Shown piece by piece: positions 1 through 12,300 of a stretch of 64,000 nt of DNA; the first letter of the stretch is position 1, and each line of letters starts with the position of its first letter. A program made the position numbers and the translations under genes. Source of the DNA: Aradus depressus (taxonomy: Eukaryota > Arthropoda > Insecta > Hemiptera > Aradidae); contig OY759224.1 in assembly GCA_963662175.1 (NCBI GenBank), forward strand, positions 28,219,489 through 28,283,488, given 5' to 3'. The notes beneath the pieces were generated by a model. That model made no database searches and was not told the origin of the DNA. It worked only from the letters and a program-made list of their open reading frames with translations.

Positions 1-681
1 ACAAAACGTAATTGTACAAGTTTCTACTAAAGTACTGTTTTATCAAATAAAATTAGTTTTTTTTTATTTAAAAAAAATTTAATAAATACAGTTTAATATA
101 TTTAAAGATTTTTTTAAATTGTGATAACATTTAAGGGCCAAGGTTACAGGTGTTCATATCTTTTATAATTTTTTTTTTTTCATTTGTAAATTATCAGCTG
201 ATAATAGGTTAGTGTTTGGATGTCTGATAATGTCGTAATTAAAGAGTTTGTTGTTATTGCTGTTTAGTTTCCTACCGAACTAATACATTGCTTTTTTTTT
301 TTTTTTTTACTTTTCTGAAGAATATTATCTATTGTGAGTAAAAAATTTGTTTTCTAGTACAAAGTGACCTTCTACAATCAATTGCGTTGTTCGGCGGTTT
401 CTGGTAACCTCGAAAGATGATCTGAAGTAGTTCAGTTTAAGTTTTTCTCGTTCTTGTGTCTATTGTTCATTGTATTACGAAGTTTTTTTTTTTTATTTCT
501 TGTAATTCACTCTTTAAGTTTCAATTTTCATAAATTGTTCTATTAAAGGGTTAATTTTTTATGTTTTTGTTATATTATTGTGTGAAATAAATTGTTAACT
601 TGTCTAACTTTTCACTATGGACTAACCTAAATTTGTGGCCAAATCTATATTTGGGTTTTTTTTTTTAATTGAAAGAAGAAA
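1..681 (+). promoter_or_regulatory. Upstream region and probable 5'UTR of the OTUD7-like gene
   Basis: AT-rich sequence with long T tracts and no convincing exon on either strand. It lies directly upstream of the first ATG at 682 and so probably contains promoter and 5'UTR. I see no clear TATA or initiator signal. Inference from position only. Confidence 0.4.
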
Positions 682-3600
682 ATGATTGAAGATGAGGTAA
701 ATGGTAATGTTATTCAGAATTCACATTTAAATAAATTAAGTATGCCTTCCTCGTCTCCATTCCCTAATTCAGCTACTGTAACAACCACAAGATCCAGTGG
801 TTCTTCAGCGGAAAGTTTTCCATCTCCAGGACCCAAAAAGAAACCATCAGAGTACGAATGTAAGCCTTTTTTTAAATTAATTTCTATATGTAATTAAACA
901 AAATTATATTTTCCTTTTAATGTCATTTACTTTTTTTTTTTTGCTTTTTTCATAGGTAAGAAATTAAATCGAGGTATTTCCCGAGCTACAGACAATGTAA
1001 ATTTGGTCTCAATCGCTCGTACTGAGATACTTATGGACACATGTGATCAAGAATACTCCATTGACACTCCGACCCATACATTTGCGCTTCCAGATTTAAA
1101 TGCATTCACTGGTAAGAAAAAAAAAATATATATACATAAATTTTTTATGAAAAATAATTATTTTTAAAGTTAGAATTAAATGCATGTTTTTTATAAAAAT
1201 GCAAATAATTTTATTTGTTTTAAAGACAATTGTAAGTAATATAGAGACTGTCATTGAATTGTTTCTGTCTTGTTAATTTTTCAGTGTCGAAATTAAAATT
1301 AATCATTTTATCAGTCAGTGTGATTTGACCTTGACCTTAGCACGGTTATATTTAACTCATGTAAGGAATTTAATTATTGTTTTTAAATAAGTCCTAAATT
1401 GTTTACTACGCATTTAAAATCCCCTTCAAAAAAAATATAAATAAATAAGCGATACCTACGATTTTTTACAGAGATATTGTGAAATATTTACAAAAATATA
1501 AAGAAAAACGTACGTTTTTTAAAATATTATTTATTTCACAAAATATATGGGAGTATTTTCGATATGGCTACTTCAGCCATGACAAATACTATCTGGTAGT
1601 CCAACAGATTCACATTCCGAACTGTCTCTCTCCAGCCTGGGTCCCCCTGCCTCGTTCTTCTGTATAGCAGAGTATTCAGAAATTGGAGACATGAATAAAT
1701 ATTAGGCACGAAAGTTTATTTTTAATATATTCCATTTTTTTAAGACTATTGCGGCATTTGCCACAATATGTAACTAAAATTATTAAATTCTAACAAAATA
1801 AACTAATTATGGGTGAAATGATGTTTGTGCATTTAACAAATTGATTACTGTTGACAAGAAAATGCTAATAAAATAAAAATCAGAAACTTTTCCTATCTTT
1901 AAAATAACTAAATGAATTACAGTAAAGATATAAATTGAGATAACAAACATAAATAAATAAAATAATAATTTTTAATTGTACAAACATCATTTCATGTATA
2001 AATCAGCTTATCTTGTTAGAATTTAATAATTTTATCTTTAATTTTAGTTTTACCACTGATTCCTAAGTGTACATTCATGGGGATTAACAAGTTGAAATAT
2101 GAATCCTTTTCTCCCTGATATATTACAATGGTTCGCACTCAGCAAACTGACAGTTATTTTTAGGAAGAAGCACTCCATATGCCTTCTTCAGGGTCTGTAT
2201 TGATAATATCAGTAAGGTTGTATATGCTAGGTTTGATAAAAAATATGGTAAAACTAAATGTGATTAAACCAACAAAATAACATAATAACAACTCATGCCC
2301 AGCGAGTACCTGACATCGCACAGGCTCGGGACCATCGCTTATTTACATCAAACTAAAATATTATATCTAAACACAAACAATGATACCTAAATAAAATAAA
2401 TAAAAAATAAAATTTTTATAAATAATTAAACAAAAACAAATAATATAATATATCTAAACAAAAAAAACATCCTAGTTATAAAATAATATAAATTATAATA
2501 TTGAAACAAAAGAAAATATGGTGTCACACCTATACTAAATCTCCTACGTCATTAACAAATAGAATTATCCCACTATTCAAAATAAAATAGAAATATATTA
2601 TTAATATGGTTAAAGTTTGAAATCATTGTATATCCACTCACTTCAGTGTTATTTTTAACCAAATTTAACGATGGTATAATGCCGAAACCTGTAATGTCTG
2701 CGTACAATTTTGTGTAATAGACAGTATGTCCGTGTTTCTCTACTGAGATACTAATGTATTCTTATTCACTTTTCAGAGGAGTTTAAGAACTTCCTGGTGA
2801 AGGACCTAATCGCAGTCTCAACCCAAGTCTCTCTGGAGCAGGCAAATCGCCTCAACTGGTGGACCAACTGTTGTCAGAGACTCTGGCCTTTGTCCACCTC
2901 CGGCGATGGAAACTGTCTTCTTCATGCCGCCTCCTTAGGTATTGTAAAATGTATTTTGTTCTTTAGGATTTATTTTAGTCTTCGGGAAAGATGCATTGGA
3001 ATCCAGACCTTAAAATATCACTGTAGCCCATAGATTTTTTTTATTTGGGATGTGAAAAAACCTTGTGCACGCTGTCCTTCGGATTAGACGTTATGCGATG
3101 TTCCCGAGCCTGACCTTTACCTTAGGTGAATAATGATTTAGGGTCTACCTTACAGACAAAATTGAGGACTCCCATAGTAGAGTCGGGCTCATCTGGGGAT
3201 GTTCACCAGAGTGACAAAAAAGCGCTCGGGTAGTTGAAGCCCGGGCATGTGTCATAATAATTAACCAGGAGGAAGAAATATGGACGCAACTTCTTTGAAT
3301 TAACAAAATTGTACTATTAAAAATATAATTAACGATTGATATATGAATTTCTGATCTGCTTGATGAAAATTCTCATTTTCAAAAGTATATTCCAGAATAA
3401 ACCCACAACTATTTGTCAGTATTATTTTCCCAATCGTAAGTGGTATAGGGGAAGTTATGTATTGGGCAGAAATTGAGGAAAAGTGTTTGGAGACAAAGTG
3501 AAAACTTATTTGGTTAAAAATAATCTAAGCTGGGATTCACCGACTGATATTTTTGACGATATTGGACGGAACTCGATTATTGTTTCGTGTCTTGAAGCTT

Positions 3601-6600
3601 TATTTGGTGTACTGAACAGAATACAGTAGACTCTCCCTTATCCGGCGTTCTGTTAACCGGCGCGCTCCCTTATCCGGCGCTCACAAAATAATATTAAATT
3701 TGTTAAACTAAAATTAACATTCAATTATTAGATTATCAATTATATGGGCCACGTGTATTTACTAGCACATAATAATTCCGTAACTCACGAATATTTTATG
3801 TATTTTTATTGTACGTACATACATATGTACATTGTATTTATAATGAAGGGAACGCTAATACAATATTTTATTACTTCACTAATATCCTATAAATAAATTA
3901 TAATAAATACATAGTTGAAAAACAAACATTTATAAAAAATGTTTCCTAGAATAGAAAAACAAAGGTACCGTCCCGTCCGTGGCACAACAATATCGTCTTA
4001 TCGGGAAATGAACACTTAACTAGTAAAGTATGTACATATTAGTCAATTTAATAATTGTTATCAACAAAATACATACTTGTTTTATTCCTTAGCTCACCGA
4101 AAAACACTTTTTTTTAATGGTTTAATGGATATATTTTTTCACATTAATTGATGATTTCCGTTATCCGGCGTCACGTCGGTCCCGGCAACGCCGGATAAGG
4201 GAGAGTCTACTGTACTTCAAAACCAAACACGAGACGGAGCTACTAACATGGTCATAAATAAGTTTTGTGACCTTGTCGTAGTAATGCTGCTGCAAAAGTC
4301 TTGATGATCTTGATCACTTAAAAAAAAAATCTTCGGTGATTCACCGGCAATGTACTTCCCCAGAGCGAATTAATTAATTAACTTTCCGTTCCCCCTCCAT
4401 ACCAGTTGACCGTTTATGCTAATAATCAATAGTTGACTTACATAGGGGCATACTAAATTCATTACATCGGCACTTATTAGGGTTTTTGAATTGAGCCTAC
4501 TACCCTGAAACCCCCTTCCCTTCGGCTGAAAATTAGTAAGTGTCGTCCTTATGGGGTTTTGAATCTTATGAAAATTTCGTGTCGATACATTCATTCTATC
4601 GGCAATTATTAGAGTTTTTGTTTTGAACCACCTTTCTTATTCCTCCTTCCCTTTGATCGATTTGGCTGAAAATCTATAAGTGTAGTCCTTAGAGGATTCT
4701 GAATACACATGTAAAATTTCGTGTGGATACATTCATTCTATCGGGAGTTATAGTGTTCATAGAGAGAGTCAGTAGGTCGGAAAACATGAAATTCAGTTGA
4801 AATCTTCGCATCGAATTTCTGTCTAATTACATAAATTATATAATGATACCTGACATTTTTTGCAGAGATATTGTGAAACACTTAATAAAAAGTAAAGAAA
4901 AACGTGTTTAAAAAAAATATATATTGTCTCAGAAATATATTTATAATATGGGAGTACTATCGGTATTGGTACCATCTTCAGCCACGAACAAGTTGGTAGC
5001 AATACTGAAAGTACTCCCATATTATATATATATTTGTGAAATAGACTATTTTTTTTTTACTTTCTATAATTACAACTATTACAAACGTGCTTTAACGATA
5101 GATTTGAATAATTGAATGATTAATTATTGTTTGTTACTAGGAATGTGGGGTTTCCACGACCGACTGTTGACCCTTCGGAAGACTCTCCATGGATATCTGA
5201 CCCAGTCACCCCGAAGAGAGGCACTGTGGCGGCGATGGCGCAGACAACAGGATCTACTGAATGCCCAGGCAGGTCTCCACTATAGTGAGGTGGAATGGCG
5301 CCATGAGTGGAATGCTATAGTCAGTATGGCCTCCTCCGAGCCTCGACTGCGCAGGCTCAGTGTTCAGAGGTAAGTTCGTTATTACACTCATACAAATACC
5401 CACGTACTCTCCTTGTTTATAACATGTTTTTTATGATAAATTAAACTGTTGAGCGAGATCAAGACAAAGTTTAAATAGGCCATAACCGAAATTATGGCGA
5501 TTTAAGAAATGATACAACAATTAAGCTTTAAGCATAACTTTACTCGCCTCGGTGGAAAGGACAGGCATTCTAGCTCAGTAGGTAATCTGCCATTCTCACG
5601 ATACATTGTTAAAACCCAGGATCAGTTCGTTCAGTTAATCATTTCAATTATAGTTTATAGTTAGTTATTGTGGACTCATACCCGGGCTTTAACTACGAGG
5701 TCATATCGCCTACTACCAGAGCGCTCTTTCGTCACTCTGGTGGACATGAGCCCGACTCTACTGTGGGAGTCCTTAATTTTGCCTACTCTAAATTTTTATT
5801 CACCTAGGGCAACAGGGGTCTTTAACGAGTTACCTGACATCGTACAGGCTCTGGACCATCGCTTAACGTCCCATCCGAAGGACTGCCTGCTTAAGTTTTT
5901 TTTTTTATCTGGGAAAAATAAACTAAGGGCCTCGGTTGGATTTCGAACCCACGAACTTGAGCTCAGAAGGCAAGCACGCATACCACTGAGCTACCGGCGC
6001 TTTCTTTTCAATTATATAAAAATACATTACTAAGGTCGCCAACCCCTCGACTGCCCACTCTAACCACTCAACCTCTACAGCCCCTCGACCCTAAATACTT
6101 AACCTCTTAAGTCTCTTTAGAATGGTAACACCAACCACCATGCCAATATCTTCTAATTGTTATTAATTTAATTATTTACAATGTTACAAATGTTTTTCAT
6201 TTTTAGTTATTTTCTTATATTTGAATAGTTTTCGAAGATTGCTAAGTGTTTAATTTGTAATTTCTGAATGAGATTTTCGTCTTGTCCACTTATATCTAGC
6301 ATAGAAGATTTATGAGATTCTGCGTCAGTTTTTATATAAATTTTTGCTAGCATTTATTAATTTATTATTTTGCGTTTTAGTGAACCTGGAAGTGACAGTA
6401 CAACTGGAAATATCTACGAAAGTTTGGAAGAAATACACGTGTTGGCTCTTGCCCATGTACTAAAAAGGCCTATTATTGTTGTTGCTGATACAGTTCTTAA
6501 GGTAAGTCTATTTTAAATAGTTATTGTGATTCATGCCCGGGCTTTAACTATGAGGTCATATTGTTTTTTCATCACTCTGGTGGACATGAGCTAGACTTTA

Positions 6601-9049
6601 CTCTTGGAGTCCTAAATTTTGCCAACTCAGGTTTATTCACTTAGGGTTGGGATCTTTAGGGCCACGTCAGGGTCAAGCATGTTACATCTGAACTATTTCA
6701 TGTTCGTTTTGTTCTTTTTCGTTCTTTTCTTACTATCATAGCGCTTTTTTGTCGCTCCTGTGAACATGAGCGTCAACTGTGGGAGTCCTTTATTCCTTAA
6801 TTTTCTCTATCCTGGTTTAATTAGAATAGGGGTCTTCGACGAGTGACATCGGACAGTCTCGGGACCATTGCTTAATGTCCAATCCGAAGGACAAGGTTTT
6901 TTTGTAGCATAACTACATTTAGAAGGAGCCTTATTTTGTAGCACTTAATTACGTCAAGCCTGTATTGTTGACGGGGTATCTATTTTTTTTTTGCCTTATG
7001 TACGATGCACATTAGCCATGTCTCTTATAAAGGAGTTCTCTAGTTATTTTACAACACCAAAGGAGTTATATATACGAAATAATACTCACTTCCGGACGGG
7101 GTTCGAACCCGCAAAACCATGCGACCAAAGCCCTACGCTCTAGCCCGCACGGCCACCATGGCCCATTTCTGAGACTAAATAACGTCTCTTTGATAAACTC
7201 AAGAATACCGGTCTGAGCTGTTAGTTCCCATTTACACGTTCTTACATGAAAACAGGCGCCTGTTCTAAGCTCACAGGAGACAATGGAGCCCGTTTTGAGG
7301 ACCGAATTTCTCAGTAATGACTTCCTTAGTCCTGTCCTACTGAAAGATCATAACATATAAATGTACAGTCGACTTAATTCCACATATTACTCTGTTTCAG
7401 GACATGAACGGAGATGCTCTGGCCCCTATCCCCTTTGGCGGTATCTACCTCCCTCTGGAGTGTTCTTCAGAAGAGTGTCACAGGTCCCCACTTCTCCTTG
7501 CCTTTGATGGAGGACACTTCTCAGCTCTCGTCTCTATGGACTCACCTTATCCACCAGGTAAACTAGTTTGTCTGGAATGTTCTTCTTTTTCCAGGGTTTT
7601 CCTTGGTAAAATTAGAAATTTTAGTTACTTTAATTCTGGAAATTTTATGTATAATTGTATTTTGATAGCCTAAAGACGTGAAAAATCCTATACCCGTAAT
7701 TTGATAAGGATGTTTTTCTAGAAATCGGTGTTGAAATCTTCAGCATGAATTTGTTTTTTTTACAATTTTCATATTTATTGACAAACTTGAATTTTATAAT
7801 GTAATTTTTAGAGTTTATAACAAGTCGAATATGTAACATATTATAGTATACACACTATGGTAAACCTGGTTATATTCGGCGAAAATGACAAGGGCACTTC
7901 ATTACCGATTAACCGAAGTAATGATGGGGCGGGTACCACAGAGAAGCAAAACCACGGTTTATCCAAAGGCTAAGGTTTTTCAATAGAACGGTCTATTTTC
8001 ATAAAGATTTATTTTTAAAATAATTTTTATGTAACATTTTGTAAAAAGATATTCTTTAAATCTTATAATTTCATCAGTATTTTGAAGAAGAAATAAAAAA
8101 AATTAATTCATATTTTTGAAAAATTGGGGAATAATTTGCTATGGATGCTTACAAAATTGAGCATTAGTTAAATTAAGGTAGTTAGTTTTTTTAGGCTTTA
8201 CGAGTTAATATCGTCGCTCTGGTGGACATGAGCCTCTACTGTGGGAGTCCTACATTTTGCCTACTGAGATTTTGTTACTCTAGGATAAGGGACTATCGCA
8301 CAGTCTTTGACTGCGTGTTGAAGGTTTTTTCACTTCCCATATAAAAAACCTAAGGGCCTCGGCCTGGTTTCGATCCCGCGATCTTCAGCTAAGTAGGTTA
8401 GCATGCTCCCTCTGGGCTTCCGGCTCCCTCAACGCGTTAATCAACAGTTGTGGAGGTGTCCCGTCACCAAATTCGCTAGATTTTTTCCTCTATGTATTGA
8501 AACATCTCTATTCCATTTCATATTTCTTCCCTTCTTCATTATTATCTATTATACTTAGTGCATTTGTGTAGGACTGTCTAGTGCCATCCCCGTGACAGAC
8601 ATGGCCGGGGACTTGCTCCCTCTGCAGTTCTCTGTGGATCCTGGCAGTAATGGCAATTTCACGGAAGGGCTCGACCTTTCACAGGAACAGAACATCGATC
8701 TCCTCCACAGATATCTTGATTTGATACGTGTCGCACCTAATGTAAGTATCATTATTTATATTTATATCTATCTATTTCTGTTCGAACATGAGGAATACTA
8801 GAGTTTAGCACACAATTATGATTTTTGAAAAATCGCCTCCACATTTCTACCTTTTTCTTAACCCGATTTTTCTGCTTAAAAAACTTGATTGATCTTCCTT
8901 TTTTGGAACTATTTTTGTGTAAATTTTCAAAAATAATGAGCGTTTAGAAGTTAATTTATCGGCATTTAATGACCTTAGACGAAGGTTTTATAGCCCAAAT
9001 TAAAGAAAACTATAGTTATATAGTTTTCTATAGGTATATAGTATGGGTC

Positions 9050-9092
<43 letters not shown>

Positions 9093-9251
9093 AACTATAT
9101 ATATACATATGTATATATTTCTTTAGTTTGAGCTATAAAACGTTTGTCTAAGGTCGATGTGTATATATATATATATATACATAATATAAACTATATATAT
9201 ACATATGTATATATTTCTTTAGTTTGAGCTATAAAACGTTCGTCTAAGGTC

Positions 9252-9313
<62 letters not shown>

Positions 9314-12300
9314 GACAAAAAATGGAAAAATCGAGAGCATAGCGCGAAATTAGGTTTCTAACAAATGTTTCCGCCTTCTTTCCTCCTCCGTCTGATGGTC
9401 CAAATTTTCTGGCTAATGAATTATTTTTGTTCAAATTTGAATAAACGTTCGGAAGTTATTAAGCGGAGTACCTTCAGGCAGGTTAGTTACATTATCAGTC
9501 CGGTTAGTATTTTACGGTTACATTATTTTAGAAATAAGTTGAAATTTGCAATGATATTGATGCAGGTGGCTCTTTATTAGTATAGATTTTAAGAAAATAT
9601 GATAGTTTCCGTAGGCCTTACCGACCGGGTGAGCGCATAATGTGATGTCTTATAGTATCAGTTGAAACTATAGGGTTCTTTTCGGGGTTTTGTATACAAA
9701 CTTTCGTGAGAATGTGACAAAATGAGAGATATAACTCTCAGTTTAATATACACAAAAACTCTGAAACACCTGAGAACCAAAGGTGTAAGTAAGTTCTTCA
9801 GCCTGGGTCATTTTGAAGTATATCACATTGCAAACATGAAAACATCCAATATTTTTTCTTGAAATTTAAATTTTTGGTGCTTGACCTATTTGGGATATAC
9901 CACATTTCTAGGGTGTCGGTAGCTCAGTGGTATGCGTTCTTGCTTACTGAGCTAAAGATAGCGGGTTCGTAACCCGGCCGAGGTTCGTAGTTTATTTTAT
10001 CTGGGAGGTAAAATGAACTTAAGCACGCCGTCCTTCGCATGGGACGTTAAGCGATGGTCCCGAGCCTGTACGATGTCAGATACTAGTTAAAGACCCCTAC
10101 CCTAGGTTAATAAAAATTTAGGGTACGCAAAATGTAGGACTCTCATAGTAGAGTCGGGCTCATGACCAATAGATTGACGAAAGAGCGCTCTGGTAGTAGG
10201 CGATATGACCTCATAGTTGAAGTCCGGACATGAGTCATAATAATTAACTATACCACTACTATAACTAAAAATTCTAACTGTATATTCTTTGTTATTCCTT
10301 AGATTCCAACACCAGAAGAGGGCAAAAATGGCCTTCTAGGGAGCATTGGTAAATCAGTTGGGCAGAAGTTGCGGCTGAAACTGTCCCGAAGCAATTCACA
10401 AAGGCAGACCAAAACATTGCTCTCCGCAGTTCTGCACACCGACAAACGGCCTGAGTACCACGAAGTCATGATCAAGAACTACCTGGAGACGGCTAAACAG
10501 AGGTTTCAAATTCAACAGGAAAAAAATATGGTAATGATATTTACTCTAGCACATTTTCTATTCATATTTTTAGGCGTTCGGAGTTTTGAAGACCATAAGA
10601 GAAACCCTTTTAAGAAATTTATGAGGTCAGTCTGTCGCCTAATCATGTCTTGCAAGGGTCAGAACTTGCTGGCTTCTCCAATAACATTTAAAAAAATATA
10701 AAATAAATTTTTTTTTGGACATTTTGTCCTATTTGTATTGTCAAGAAACTACCTAAAGGGGCGCCGGTAGCTCAGAAGCTTACTGAGCTCAAGAACGTGG
10801 CTTTGAAACCCTTGAGCACTCCGTCCTTTGGATGGGACATAAGGCGATGGTTCCAAGCCTGTACGATGTCAGGTACTCGTTAAAGACCCCGTTATCCCAT
10901 GTGAACAAAAATCGGAGTCGGGCTCATGTCCACAAAAGGGACTCTGGTAATAGGCGATATGACCTCGCATTTAAAGCCCCGGAACTTTTCAATATTATAC
11001 ATTTCTGTAATATTTTAATTATTTATATGTATCGTCATATGTATTTGTGTTATGTTGGTCTTCTTCAATGTTTGGACATCTTTGGAAATACTAATTTTAT
11101 AAAATATTTTTCACAACGTAAATAATTAAATTAATGACAATTAGAAGAAGATATAGGCACCCTGAAACATAAAAACCAGGCTAGTGTTGCCAAAAAAACA
11201 ATATAAAAGAAGAAATACTGTTCGTTGCTAACTTTTTGTTTTTGTAGTCGGTAAATGAAAAATTAAAATAATGAAAAACCATTTCTTGTGTATAATTTAA
11301 AAAAAAAAATGAGTCTACGTTTACAAAAGTAAAAAGTCATTGCTTTACATTTTTTATTTGACTAAAGAGTACAGATAGATCCAAATACCGTGCTACTTTA
11401 CGTTTTGCGGCTTAAACAGAAGAAACAGTTACGGGAAAAAGTATAATTCGGCTAAGACAAAATAACGGAAAAATCTCTCCCTTGTCTTTTACAAAAATGT
11501 CTAAGAAACAATATTTGTAGCACAAGAAAAAGTTCGAAGTTAGTTATATAATACTTTGTTATAAATAATAACAACCTAATAACCAGTAACGATATCAAGT
11601 TTTGAACTGATTACAGGTCTACTTTGTGAAAATTCATATTGTGAAGAATAAAGAATACACACACACACACACACACACATTACTTGTCAATATTTTCGCT
11701 ATATTGGTCAAAATTACACGACTATAGTTTCGCCTGTGACAACAGTAACTAGTTACTGTTGTCACATTGCCTAAATTATGACCTTGTTTGTGTTGCCTTG
11801 TGTTTAGTTCAGCAGAACTCTTGGTTTAGTTCACTTGATAATGCCGTAAGAGGCGAAACTATAGTCGTGTAATTTTGACCAGTATAATGAAAATATTGAC
11901 AAGTAGTGTGTGTATTCTTTTATCCTTCATAGTAACGATATTTTTATTTAATTTATTTTTCTCTCTAAAATTAAATAACTGAAGATGTCCTAATAGTGAA
12001 ATAGACTGACGATATGATTCCTACAATTGTACTATAATTTCTTCCTTAGGCCGTTCTCCCATTGAGTTAACTCTATATTTGAGGTTCAATGAAAGCTGAG
12101 TGTCTAGAGGGGCTGGCTATTGAACTGAGAAGTTCAAACTCTCTCTTTACTCGTGTCTCATTATTTAATAATTGAACGGATCGATCGGGTTGTCTCAGTG
12201 GAGGAACGGCCTAAGTTTATGTATTTTTTTTTTTGCAATTTCACATCCTGCTCGAAATTTTTAATAGTAAGCATGAGTTCTTGTGCATGTCTTTAGTTTT

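Larger units (their letters stand above)
2777..8741 (+). other. OTU catalytic core exons of the OTUD7-like gene
   Basis: Exons 3-7. Exon 3 holds the Cys box, and exon 4 starts [17 protein letters not shown] and continues into the arginine/tryptophan-rich stretch typical of Cezanne. Exon 5 holds [18 protein letters not shown]. Exon 6 holds the His box, and exon 7 the [22 protein letters not shown] segment (exact start [10 protein letters not shown]) that follows it in vertebrate homologues. Both visible catalytic residues are present, so the enzyme should be active. Confidence 0.85.
11648..11924. mobile_element. Inverted-repeat hammerhead element (family D) with expanded CA tract and central palindrome
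   Basis: Outer arms 11648-11735 and 11838-11924 match (ACTTGTCAATATTTTC, GGTCAAAATTACACGACTAT). A short ACACAC tract in one arm is expanded to a CA microsatellite (11656-11679) in the other. A perfect 30-nt palindrome lies at 11736-11765. OTUD7 intron 8. Confidence 0.75.

Noticed and set aside
2160..2200. Family J hammerhead on the - strand (CTGAAGAAGGCATATGGAG)
   Set aside because: The second half of stem II and the GAA box are not recognisable.
7079..7163. tRNA gene on the - strand
   Set aside because: B box is good but the acceptor arms GGGCCAT and CCGGAAG do not pair; classed as a second SINE head.
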